The translations under genes were made by a program, and so were the position numbers. From positions 201,432,195 to 201,496,194 of the forward strand of contig CM077664.1 of assembly GCA_039707655.1 (NCBI GenBank): a stretch of 64,000 nt of DNA, in the 5' to 3' direction. This stretch comes from Elymus sibiricus (taxonomy: Eukaryota; Streptophyta; Magnoliopsida; Poales; Poaceae). Below the pieces are notes generated by a model, which was not told the origin of the DNA, made no database searches, and worked only from the letters and a program-made list of their open reading frames with translations. Shown one piece after another: positions 23,084 to 34,400 of the stretch (the stretch's first letter is position 1; each line of letters opens with the position of its first letter).

Positions 23084-24516
23084 GATTCCTTCTTGATGTT
23101 ATGGACACACAGTTACCTTGACTTTACTACAGTTACTTGATAATGTCGAGTCGGCCCCGAGGGGTACCCGCGAGAGATGTGAAGCCGGGTTGACCATGAG
23201 GGTACCCACGAGATATTACGTGGCACGGCCGGGCATTCCTAGCCCTTGCCGTAGGTCCCCGAGACGGGGCGACGGGGTCACATGATCGTGAGTCTCTGCT
23301 CGTTTCCGCGAGCTCCCAACACACTAATGGGTTAGGATATGTGATCTGAGTAGGCCTCTGGCCTTTTCGCACTAACCACCATGCGGGAATAGTATGGGCA
23401 CTCGGCGTCGTATGTATCAGCCGAAGTTCTTCAGACGTCAGCGATTGGGCGGCGCGCGCCGGGTTGGACTGGGAACGTCCGCGCTTGTATTATGGGGGCT
23501 AGGTCTGCTCCCGGCCGCCCACGCAACGCGCAGGAGTGAAAAGGGCGATGGGCCCAAGACCCCTGAGCACTTAGGTTGTAGACCGGCGTGCTGGCCTCTC
23601 TGTTGAGCCTAGGTAGGGCTACGACGTGTCGATCAGCCGAGGCCGGGCATGGACCGAGCAAGTGTGTCCGGCCAGAGTTAATCGAGCATGTTGGGTAAGT
23701 TGGTGCACCCCTGCAAGGAAGTATATCTATTCGAATAGCCGTGTCCACGGTAACTGGACGCTTGGAAAATATCTCGATCTTCTACAACTAGAACTGGTTT
23801 AATATGAGGCTCCGGGATCGCTTTCTCGCAGGGAGTCGAGGAAGGATCTCTGGGCGTTGCTACTACTTACTTACTACTTTATATTATGCTAATCTGCACT
23901 CTTCTAATGCTGTAAGATGCTGAAGATGCTAGTCTTCGATGGGCTAGGCCCTCTCTCTATTCTGGCATTTCTACAGTGTAGTCCACTGATACAGCCCCTC
24001 TTTGATACCGATGCATAAGTAGAATAGTTCTGATGTAAGTCTTGCGAGTACTTTGGATGAGTACTCACGGTTGCTTTGCTCCCCCTTTTTTTCCATACCC
24101 GATTGCCACGATCAGATGATGGAGCCCCGGAGCCTACTGCCCCCGCTGACGACTACTACCACCCCTTCGGTGGAGAGTACTACTACGTGGAAACCACCGA
24201 TGACCAGGAGTAGATAGGAGGCACCCAGGCAGGAGGCCTGCGCCTTTTCGTTCCAGTGTCGTTGTTTTGCCCAGCCTTCTTAAGGCATATTTGTTTAACT
24301 TTTATGTCTGTACTCAGATATCTGATGCTTTCGCTGATGCTTGTATGACTCGACCTTATGTATTCGAGCCCTCGAGGCCCCTGGCTAATATAAAGCTTGT
24401 ATGACTTTTATTTGTGTTTAGAGTTGTGTTGTGATATCTTCCCGTGAGTCCTTAGGCTTGATCGTGTGCATTTGCGTGTATGATTAGTGCACGATTAAGT
24501 CGGGGGCGTCACAAGT

Positions 24517-24528
24517 TGGTATCAGAGC
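24517..24528 (+). other. Primer-binding site of element A
   Basis: TGGTATCAGAGC lies 3 bp after the LTR and is complementary to initiator-Met tRNA, as in element C. Confidence 0.88.
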
Positions 24529-24844
24529 CGACTGCCTGTAGGAACCCCCCCTTCCAACTCCTTGGCCGAAGTTGAGTCTAGTCTTTGCAAAACCGTTTTA
24601 CTAACGTGGCTGTGTGGCTTACGGGCCCACGTCGCCAATGGGTGGTATTAGGATCTTTTATTCCTCTTCCTTACTCTGGGATTCTAATCTCTCTTCCTTT
24701 CGAGTTAAATGAATTTGCTAACTCTAACATTAGGATATCGTGTTCACATTCACCCGGAGAGCTGGATTATCTGCAAACATTTCTTTCCAATACTATCGTA
24801 TGCTTCTCACACTGTCATTTGACATCTTGCACTCCTTGTTTCAG

Positions 24845-25594
24845 ATGCGTCCCGCAAGACAGCTCGTGCGCCACACCATGGATGTTGATGCGACTGGGTT
24901 CCCTGCTATCTTGGTCGATCTCTTGACCAGGCTGGGATATCGCTGGTACCTCAAGTACACTATTTACGAGGATTACCGCGAGTTCAACCAGGAGCAGTAC
25001 TACGCTGTGGTTCATATCTTTGATCGGCAGAACAACTCCATCACAGAGTTGCACACCTTTCATGGTGTTGGAGTGACTATCGACATGGCCGTCCATGATG
25101 CTGCATATACTGCTATTGCCCGTCTCCATGGAGAGCACAGTCGCTTGGAGGAGACAGCTTTCAGATATATCCCATATGCCCCCGCTGGGGATGAGAGTGG
25201 ATATTACATTGATGTCTGTACACCTTACGTGCCACGTCGTTATGACCCGCAGGTTTTGGTACAGTACACTCAGGCTCTGGATCGCACTGCCCGAGCTCTT
25301 GCTATCGAGTTGTACGCCACTCGTGCTCGTCTTTACGATGCTCTGACACAGTTGCTACCAGCAGTCAGTGCACGGATGCATCCAGAGTACATCCTTTACC
25401 TGCGCAGGACGAAGATGCCACCAGGTCTTGAGTGGCCTGCTGTTGGAGGTTGTACTCCTCCACGTGGTCCTCATCTTCCAATTCGGGACCAGGTTCTGCA
25501 CCAGAGTGTTCACGGAGCGCAGGATCCTTACATCGAGGGTACCCTGCGTCGTCACCTGCAGCTGCCTGGCTTCAGTGGTTTTCTCCGACGTTGA
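24845..25594 (+). CDS. ORF0 of element A: extra ORF upstream of gag, dsRBD-like N-terminal region
   Basis: This is an uninterrupted frame of 249 codons. I start it at the ATG directly after TTTCAG (acceptor at 24844), the position shared by A, B and C; an in-frame upstream ATG exists but lies in the non-conserved leader. Residues 19-96 show the dsRBD-like order: FPAILVDLLTRLGY, YREFNQEQYYAVVHIFD, TFHGVGVTIDMAVHDAAYTA, IARL. Lysines that contact RNA in canonical domains are absent. Residues ~140-190 look helical (ALDRTARALAIELYATRARL) and the tail is Pro/Arg-rich. ORF0 lies 247 bp before gag, in the same direction, with its own splice acceptor. Its function is unknown; binding of element RNA or of host silencing factors is speculation. 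Confidence 0.8.
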   Translation: MRPARQLVRHTMDVDATGFPAILVDLLTRLGYRWYLKYTIYEDYREFNQEQYYAVVHIFDRQNNSITELHTFHGVGVTIDMAVHDAAYTAIARLHGEHSRLEETAFRYIPYAPAGDESGYYIDVCTPYVPRRYDPQVLVQYTQALDRTARALAIELYATRARLYDALTQLLPAVSARMHPEYILYLRRTKMPPGLEWPAVGGCTPPRGPHLPIRDQVLHQSVHGAQDPYIEGTLRRHLQLPGFSGFLRR

Positions 25595-25830
25595 TGTAGC
25601 TATCGCCATGTCCCGTTGTTGTATCCCTCCACCGCGTGCCTGCGTGCCGCCTAGTTGTCTAGCTTTCCTTTTCGCTATTGTAACGCTGGCTTGTAACCGA
25701 ATCTATGTATGGATCTGCATGTCATGTTTGACTATGATGTTGTATCTATTGCACTTCCCTTGTTGTGCGTGTTACTTCATGAATGATACCATACATATGC
25801 AAAGCTCGTTGCTAAACTACCCCCTGTTGA

Positions 25831-25840
25831 TTTTAGCAGG
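25831..25840 (+). promoter_or_regulatory. Candidate 3' splice site immediately before gag (A)
   Basis: TTTTAGCAGG sits one base before the gag ATG, with GCTAAAC as a branch-point-like motif about 20 bp upstream. The same arrangement occurs at 32981-32990 (B) and 9022-9031 (C), although the intervening sequence is otherwise poorly conserved. Confidence 0.5.
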
Positions 25841-27500
25841 ATGGTTAGACCCGCAGGTCGTGGCCGTGGTGCCAACAATCCACCACCGCCCGACTATATG
25901 GCTGGGATGATGTAGTAGTTTGAACTGAACCAGCAATTTATCCAAGGGGTTATGGATCAGTTTCCTTGTCCCAATGCCAACCAGCAACCAGCACCAATAA
26001 CTTTGCAAGAGTTTGTGCGCCTCAACCCAACTATCTTCCGCAACTCAGTTCAGCCGCTTGACGCTGATGACTGGCTCCGCGACATCACTTTCGAGATGGA
26101 GTCTGCGAATGTGGCCCCTGCCAGCTATGTCACTTTTGCATCATACTTTCTGAAGGGACCCGCAGCTCAATGGTGGCATAGTCACAGGCATACCCTAGCT
26201 GCTGGAACCATCATCACTTGGGTGGAGTTCCAAGCTGCTTTCCGTGCCCGTTACATTCCACAAGGAGTTATGGACCGGAAGAAGCATGAGTTCCGCAACC
26301 TTACCCAGGGCAGCAAATCTGTAGAAGCTTATCAGCGGGAGTTTCTTGAACTATCCCGCTATGCTGAAAAGGACATTGCTACTGATGCCCGCAGACAGGA
26401 GAAGTTCTGTGAAGGGCTCAATCCAGATATCAAGCTCGCACTCCTAGTCCAAGACTTCGCCGACTTCGCCACCTTGGTGAACAAGGCCATACAGGTTGAG
26501 ACCGGATTGAAGGATCACAAGGACGCTCTCAAGCGCACCCGTGAAGCGGGCTCATCTTCGGGCTCGTCTTTCCAGAAGCGCCGCATATGGATTCCTCACA
26601 GCATGTACCGTCCAACTGCACCTGCTCCAAGGCCGTCCTATGCTGCACCGCGTCTGCCTCCTCCACCACCGAGGCAGCCAAGGCCTCAGGCTCCAATGCT
26701 TCGAGCTCCTGCTCCCCGTCCTGATAATGGGCTCTACTTCAAGTGTGGCCATCCAGGCCACCGTGCCAGAGACTGCTCCCAGAACCAGAATCAGCTTATG
26801 CTTCCGTCAGCTGGCTGTGGTAATGGCTGTGGTAACAATCAGCCTCGCCACAACAATGCCAGGCCTACTTATGGTCGTGGTCAAGCTTATCATGTTAACA
26901 TGAGTGAAGATCAAGACCAACCAGCTATTGTGATGGGTACACTTCTTGTTAATTCAGTACCAGCTTCTGTTTTATTTGATTCAGGAGCATCGCATTCTTT
27001 CATATCTGAAGAGTTTGCATTCATGCATGGCATTAAACATGAAAATTTGCACAAGCTGTTAGTGGTTAACACTCCCACGGGCCATTGTCGAACCTCTATG
27101 TTCAGCCCCGATGTCACTATTGAAATTGAAGGGTTGGAGTTCCACGCATTTCCCATTATTTTGAAGTCTTCCAAAGTCGACCTCATTCTGGGAATGGATT
27201 GGTTGAAGCCTCATACCGCCTTAATCAATTGTGCCACTAAAGCCGTCCAACTCCTGCACCCCTCGGATGAGATTGTAAATTACCATGCTCATATCTTTTG
27301 AAATGCCGAGGCTCAGATTTACGCCCTGAATGCGTTGAATGCTTCTCCTCTTGAGGGGATTGAAAACGTTCCAGTCGTTCGCGACTTCCAAGATGTCTTT
27401 CCACAAGAACTTTCCAGAGTACCCCCTGTTAGAGCTGTCGAGTTTGTCATCGACTTAAAACCCGGCACCACTCCTATTGCGAAGCGTCCTTATAAGATGC
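25841..27500 (+). pseudogene. gag-protease and start of RT of element A
   Basis: Gag starts MVRPAGRGRGANNPPPPDYM, followed by two adjacent TAG stops at 25913-25918, then an open run from 25952 to 27300. The capsid (ASYFLKGPAAQWW, FRNLTQGSKSVEAYQREF) is intact. The zinc knuckle reads YFKCGHPGHRARDC: the first Cys is Tyr (codon 26735-26737), whereas B keeps Cys. The protease has LFDSGASHSFIS and ILGMDWL. A TGA at 27298-27300 precedes the linker to RT (VEFVIDLKPGTTPIAKRPYK), where element B interrupts at 27501. The reading resumes at 41814. Confidence 0.92.
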
Positions 27501-30500
27501 TGTAACACCCCGTCTGTAATGAGCAACAGTGATCCATGATTATTATGCTAAGTCTCTGTGATTTGCAATGTTTAATCAATATGGATTAATATCTCCTTTC
27601 AAATTCCTCCACTGAATTCAATTCAAATTCAAAGTGAAATTTGAAGTTGCTCAAAAATTGCTGGAAAATAGTTCATGTTGTGGAAAATATTCCAAAACAA
27701 TTTAATGTTCAGGAAAACAACACCACCTATTTTCCTAAAATGGGCTAGAGCATTAAAACAGCACAAAAACAGCAACTTTAATGCCATTTCCATTTTTGAA
27801 AAATTCAAATGGATTTAAAAATTGCCCAAACTTTTTGTGACAGTGCATCATTTTCCCTAGTAATTGTTTCTGCTAGTTGCTTAATTTTGCAAAGTCATTT
27901 GGTGGCAAAAGAAAATTGCAAAAGGCTACTGGAAAAACAAAACAGAAAAATAAAAAGGGAAAAAGAAAAAGGGCCACTGTGCACGGGCCTAAGTGCACAG
28001 TGCGGCCCAGCCCGTTCCCATCGTCTCCCTTCTCTCTCTCTCTCTCCCCGTGTCGGCCTCGCCGTGGCCGCACGCGCGCTCGCCGGCCAGCGAGCGACAC
28101 GGCGACGCCCGAGGCCGGGCGAGGGGATAAGGACGCGCCCCTCGTCCCCCTCGTACTCCCAGATCCACTTCCCCCTTCTCCCCCACACTCGCTCGAGCTC
28201 TCTCTCCCTCTCCCGTACGCGTCCGCCGCCGCACGTCGTCGTTCCCGCGGCCACCGTCGTCCCCGAGCCGCCCCACCTTGTCCACCGCCTCCGCCGTGCT
28301 CGGCTACGTCGACCGGTGCCAGCCATTGCAGTCGGGGAGCCCTGCGCGTCGAGATCGCCGTCGTCTTCCTCGTCTCGGGTCGCCGGCGAGCTCCACCGAA
28401 TCCGGCCACCCCCTGCGCTCCTAAGCCGTCACCGGGCCTCCTTGTGCCTCCCCGGTGAGCTCCTCTTCCTCTCCCCTCTCTCACCTGCCTCTCCTAGCCC
28501 GTAGCTCGCCGCATTCGCCGTGCCCGACCACATCGCCGCCGTGGCCACGCTCGCCGTCGAGCTCGTTTGAGCTCGCAGCCGTGCTCAGCACCTCCCCAGC
28601 AACCTAACGCGCTCGCCCGCGTGCTTTGCTGTGCCCGATATAACTGGATTCGTAGTCGCCCGAACTCCGGCGCCGCCTCCGCCGCTCGCCGTCGCCGTTT
28701 TCGGCCATCTCCGGCCAAACCACCGCCACCAGTCGACGCGCGGGCGAGCGCTCGTTCGAATGAGCCAAGCCGCACGCAAAACGGCCCGTCGTAGCGATTT
28801 TCCGGCGAGTCCCGTGCGACTCCGCCGCGTTTGCGCGTCACCGGCGGCTTGCCGCCGGCCAACGCCAACGTGGCTGCCACGTGGGGCACCCTGGGTCGCT
28901 GACCAGTGGGCCCAGGGGCCCCAGTTGACCAGGTCAACTGTGCTGACGTGGCAACGCAGTGACGCTGACCAATGGGCCCCCTGTGCTTAATTAAGTAATT
29001 AGGTTTTTAAATTAATCTGATAATTAGTTAGTCACTGACATGTGGGGTCCACTCCCTAATTAACCCAGTTTAGTTTAACTTAACCCCTAATTAGCCCAGA
29101 GTCACTGACCAGTGGGACCCAGCTGTCACGTTTGACCTGGAACAGCTGGGTTTAACTGATGACATCATGCTGACGTCATCTGCTACTGTTCTGGATAATG
29201 CGAATTAAATAATTAGATTTAAATTCCAAAATTTTAGAAAAAGGTTTAAATCTTTGAAAATTCGTAGAAATTCAACAGTAGCTCGGATCAAAAAGTTTTC
29301 AACATGAAAGTTGATCAGAAAAATGAGACGAATCCGAATATGTGGTCAAAATGCTTGACCATCACTCCTATCTACCTAAACATGGAACCTTCCCCTCCGA
29401 TTCAGTATACCGAAATTTCCCGTTTCGTCTGCGACATGTAGCATTGCATTAGGTCACCACCAGCACTGCATATCGCCATACCATGCATCGTGTTGCATCT
29501 GTTTGCTTTTATTTATTGTTTCTTCCCCCTCTTCTTATCCGATAGCCCCCGAGACCGACGCTGCACCGGAGACCGACTACACCGCTGACGACCCCTCCTT
29601 TGCCGCAGAGCTTCCAGGCAAGCAACCCTCCCTTGACGCATGCCTATATCACCTATTCTTTCTCCCTCCTGCTTGCATTAGAACTGCTACAATTATTGTT
29701 CTGAATACCTATTCTGATGCATAGCCTGTTTTTGTAAACTACATTTGATACTTTACCTGATATCCTAAATCCTTAGTATAGGTTGGATGGTAAACCATCG
29801 GTGGCCCCTCTTGCTTGTTCTTAGTTGCCCCGCTTAGTTACCAGTGCCCCGATCGATGTGATCGACGGGCTGAGACCAACACATCACCGCACACCCCCTA
29901 AGTTGCTCGACTCTGCAGAGCTAATATCGAGTGCCGAGGGTGATACCTCTTATCTCACTCCTGATGTTGCCTCTGTAGTACAGCTAGTTGGTTGTGGGTT
30001 ACCGAGGGTGATTCCTCTTCTCCACCTCTGACGAAGCTTCTGTCGTGCAACCCCGCAAGTGTGAGTACCATCGAGGGTGATTCCTCCGGGTTCACCTAGA
30101 CGGGTACGTCGAGTGGGAATCCAATGAGGATGATTCCTCGGATTACCCCTTGATGTTACGGACACACGGTTACTTTTACCTGTTGCCCTCTTACTGATAT
30201 TGTTACAGCAGGACTGAAGGGATAGGCGGTACCACCCCGGTTGAGGTGCACCTGAGTTCCCGACAGTCCTTTGGAAAGTCGGGTCGGCCCCGAGGGGTAC
30301 CTGCGAGTGATGTGGATTCGGGTTGACCATGAGGGTACCTGTGGTGATTACGTGGCACGGCCGGGCATTCCTAGCCCTTGCTGTAAGTCCACGAGACGGG
30401 GCGACGAGGTCACATGATCGTGTGTCTCTGCTCGTTTCCGCGAGCTCCCAACGCACTAATGGGTTAGGATATGTAATCTGAGTAGGCCTCTGGCCTTATC

Positions 30501-31659
30501 GCACTAACCACCACGCGGGAATAGTATGGGCACTCGGCATCGTGGTATCAGCCGAAGTTCTTCAGATGTCAGCGGTTGAAACGGCCCGCGCCCGGGTTAG
30601 ACCACGAAAGCCTGCGCTTGTATTAAGGGGGCTAGGTCCGCTCCCGGCCGTCCTCGCAATGCGCAGGAGTGCAAAGGGCGATGGGCCCAAGACCCCTGAG
30701 CGCTTAGGATGTAGACCGGCGTGCTGGCCTCTCTATTGAGCCTAGGTAGGGCTACGACGTGTCGATCAGCCGAGGCCGGGCATGGACCGATCACGTGTGT
30801 CCGGCCAGAGTTTATCGAGCGTGTTGGGTAAGTTGGTGCACCCCTGCAGGGAAGTATATCTATTCGAATAGCCGTGTCCACGGTAACAGGACGCTCGGAA
30901 AATATCCCGATCTTCTACAACTAGAAATGGGTTGAATATGTGATAGCTCCGGGATCGCTTTCTCGCAGGGAGTCGAGGAAGGATTTCTGGGCGTTGTTAC
31001 TACTTGTTGCTACTACTATATTTATGTTCTAATCTGCACTTCTAATGCTGCAAGACGCTGAAGATGCTAGTCTTCGATAGGCTTGGCCTTTCTCTCTATT
31101 CTAGCATTGCTGCAGTCCAGTCCACATATACAGCCCTTCTTTGATACCAATGCATAAGAAGAATAGATCTGATGTAAGTCTTGCGAGTACTTTGGATGAG
31201 TACTCACGGTTGCTTTGCTTCCCCTTTTCCCACATACCGGATTGATGCGACCAGATGACGGAGCCTAGGAGCCAGCTGCCCCAGCGGGCGACGACTATTA
31301 CTACTACCCCTCTGGCGGATACTACTACTACGAGGAGCCCTCTGACGACCAGGAGTAGTTAGGAGGCACCCAGGCAGGAGGCCTGCGCCTTTCGATCCAG
31401 TGTTTTTATTTTGCCCCGCCTTCTGAAGGCTTATCTGTTTAACTTTATGTCTGTACTCAGATATCTAATGCTTCCGCTGATGCTTGTATGACTCAAGCTT
31501 ATGTATTCGAGCCCTCGAGGCCCCTGGCTTGTAATATAAAGCTTGTATGACTTTTATTTGTGTTTAGAGTTGTGTTGTGATATCTTCAAGTGAGTCCTTA
31601 GGCTTGATCATGTGCATTTGCGTGTATGATTAGTACACGATTAAGTCGGGGGCGTCACA
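27501..31659 (+). repeat. 5' LTR of element B
   Basis: TGTAACACCCCG to GGGGGCGTCACA, 4159 bp. It has the same zoning as A's LTR: GC-rich block 27980-28980, donor-like GTGAGC at 28455, four hairpin-core repeat units (29935, 30003, 30072, 30125) and the palindrome CTATTCGAATAG at 30860-30871. About 34 bp present in the 3' LTR near 39410-39450 is missing here near 29413. Confidence 0.93.
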
Positions 31660-31662
31660 AGT

Positions 31663-31674
31663 TGGTATCAGATC
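31663..31674 (+). other. Primer-binding site of element B (one base changed)
   Basis: TGGTATCAGATC has one substitution from TGGTATCAGAGC in A and C. The change falls in the penultimate base of the 12-mer and may reflect post-insertion decay. Confidence 0.8.
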
Positions 31675-31989
31675 CGACTGCCTGTAGGAACCCCCTTTCC
31701 AACTCCTTGGCCGAAATTGAGTCTAGTCTTTGCAAAAATCGTTTTACTAACATGGCTGTGTGGCTTACGGGCCCACGTCGCCAATGGGTGGTTTTAGGAT
31801 CTTTTATTCCTCTTCCTTACTCTGGGACTCTGATTTCTCTTCTTTTCGGGTTAAATGATTTTGCTAACTCTGACATTAGGTTCTCGTAATCACATTCACC
31901 CGGAGAGCTACATTATCTGCAAATATTTCCTTCCAATGCTATCTTATGCTTCTCACACTGTCATTTGACATCTGCACTCTTAGTTTCAG

Positions 31990-32736
31990 ATGCGTCCCGC
32001 AAGACAGCTTGTGCGCCAGACTATGGCTGTTGATGCGACTGGGTTCCCGGCCATCTTGGTCGATCTCTTGACCAGGCTGGGATATCGCTCGTATCCCGAG
32101 TACACAGCTTACGAGGATTACCGCGAGTTCAACCAGGAGTAGTACCATGCTATGGTTCGCATGTTTGATCGGCAGGACATCTCCATCACTGAGTTGCACA
32201 CCTTCCATGGTGTTGGAGTGACTGTCGACATGGCCGTCCATGATGCTGCCTATACTGCTATTGCCCATCTCCGTGGAGAGCACAACAGTCGCTTGGAGAA
32301 AACTGCTTTCAGATATATCCCTTATGCCCCCGCTGGGGATGAGAGTGGATATTACACTGCTGTTTGTACACCTTATGTGCCGCGTCGCTATGACCCGCAG
32401 GTTCTGGTACAGTACACTCAGACTCTGGACCGCACTGCTCGAGCTCTTGCTGTCGAGTTGTACGCCACGCGTGCTCGTCTTTATGATGCTCTGACACAGT
32501 TGCTACCAGCAGTCAGTGCACGGATGCACCCAGAGTACATTCTTTACCCGCGCAGGACGGAGATGCCACCAGGTCTTGAGTGGCCTGCTGTTGGAGGTCT
32601 TACCCCTCCACGTGGTCCTCTTCTTCCAGTTCGGGACAAGGTTCTGCACCAGAGTGTTCATGGAGCGCAGGATCCTTACATCGAGGGTACCCTGCATCGT
32701 CACCTGCAGCTTCCTGGCTTTAGTGGTTTTCTCTGA
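31990..32736 (+). pseudogene. ORF0 of element B (one internal stop, shortened end)
   Basis: This is the same protein as ORF0 of A, with the ATG directly after TTTCAG. The dsRBD-like region is interrupted by a TAG at 32140-32142 where A and C have CAG. From 32152 the frame is open to 32736. It ends two residues early because CGA in A and C is TGA here (32734-32736). Apart from these C-to-T changes the protein is well preserved (HTFHGVGVTVDMAVHDAAYT), so loss is recent. Confidence 0.85.
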
Positions 32737-32990
32737 CGTTGATGTAGCATATCGCTATGTCGCGTTGTTGTATCCCTCCACCACGTGCCTGTGTGCCGCC
32801 TAGTTGTCTAACTTTCCCTTATGCTGTTGTAACGCTGGCTTGTAACCAAACCTATGTATGGATCTGTATGTCATGTTGACTATGTTGATGTATCTATTGC
32901 ACTTCCTTTTGTTGTGCATGTTACTTCATGAATGAATCCATACTACTGCAATGCTTGTTGCTAAACTACCCCCTGTTGAATTTTAGCAGG

Positions 32991-34400
32991 ATGGTTAGAC
33001 CAACAGGTCGTGGCAGTGGTGCCAACAATCCACCACCGCCCGACTATATGGCTGCAATGATGCAACAATTCGAGATGCACCGTCAGTTCATGCAAGGACT
33101 CATGGACCAGTTTCCCCGCCCCAATGCCAACCAGCAGCCAGCCGCAATCACTTTGCAAGAGTTTGTGCGTCTGAACCCCACCATTTTCCGCAACTCAGTT
33201 CAGCCACTTGACGCTGATGACTGGCTCCGCGACATCACCTTTGAGATGGAGTCTGCGAATGTGGCCCCTGCCAGCTATGTCACTTTCGCCTCCTACTTCC
33301 TGAAGGGACCTGCAGCACAATGGTGGGACACTCACAGGCATACCTTAGCTGTGGGAGCTATCATCACCTGGGCGGAGTTCAAAGCTGCTTTCTGTGCCCG
33401 TTACATTCCTCAAGGAGTTATGGACCGGAAGAAGTGTGAGTTCCGTAACCTTACTCAGGGCAACAAGTCTGTAGAAGCCTATCAGCGGGAATTTCTGGAA
33501 CTTTCTCTATATGCCGAAGAGGACATTGCTACCGATGCACGCAGACAGGAGAAGTTCCGTGAAGGGCTCAACCCTGATATCAAGCTTGCCCTACTAGTCC
33601 AAGACTTTGCCGACTTTGCCACCTTGGTGAACAAGGCTATATAGGTTGAGAGAGGTCTGAAGGATCACAAGGACGCCCTCAAGCGCACCCGTGAAGTGGG
33701 CTCATCTTCGGGCTCCTCTTCCCAGAAGAGCCGCATATGGATCCCTAACAGCATGTACCGTCCAACTGTTCCTGTTCAGAGGCCATCTTATGTTGCACCT
33801 CGTATGCCTCCTCCACCTCTGAGGCAGTTCAGACCTCAAGCTCCAATGCCTCGAGCTCCTGCTCCCCGTCCCGACAATGGACTCTGCTTCAAGTGTGGCC
33901 ACCAAGGTCACCGTGCCAGAGACTGCTCCCAGGGTCAGAATCAGCTTGTGCTTCCCTCTGCTGGCCGTGGTAATGGCCGTGGCAACAATCAGCCCCGCAA
34001 CAACAATGTCAGGCCTTCATATGGTCGTGGACAGGCTTATCATGTCAACATGAGTGAAGACCCAGACCAACCAGCTACTGTGATGGGTACACTTCCTGTT
34101 AATTCAGTACCAGCTTCTGTTTTGTTTGATACAGGAGCATCACATTCTTTTATATCAGAAGAGTTTGCATTCATGCATGGCATTAAACATGAAAATTTGC
34201 ACCAGCCGTTAGTGGTTAACACTCCCGTGGGCCATTGTCGAACCTCTATGTTCAGCCCCGATGTTACCATTGAAATTGAAGGGTTGGAATTCCTTGCATT
34301 TCCCATTATTTTGAAGTCCTCCAAGGTTGACCTCATTTTGGGAATGGATTGGTTGAAGGCTCACATCGCCTTAATTAATTGTGCCACTAAATCCGTCCAA
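32991..34400 (+). pseudogene. gag-protease of element B
   Basis: Gag starts MVRPTGRGSGANNPPPPDYM and is open through the capsid (ASYFLKGPAAQWW) to a TAG at 33642-33644, where A has CAG. The second part holds an intact CCHC zinc knuckle (CFKCGHQGHRARDC, about 33885-33927), a basic Arg/Asn/Gly tract and the protease (LFDTGASHSFIS around 34122-34157, ILGMDWL near 34340). The frame continues into reverse transcriptase. Without the one stop this would be a normal Gag-Pol precursor region. Confidence 0.92.

Larger units (their letters stand above)
20400..24513 (+). repeat. 5' LTR of element A
   Basis: TGTAACACCCC to GGGGGCGTCACA, 4114 bp. Visible zones are an AT-rich start; a GC-rich block at 20900-21800; a strong donor-like TAG/GTGAGC with GT at 21348-21349; the repeat array at 22878-23083; the palindrome CTATTCGAATAG at 23727-23738; and the conserved end. 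Numerous overlapping ORFs on both strands in the GC-rich block are rejected as compositional. Confidence 0.93.
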
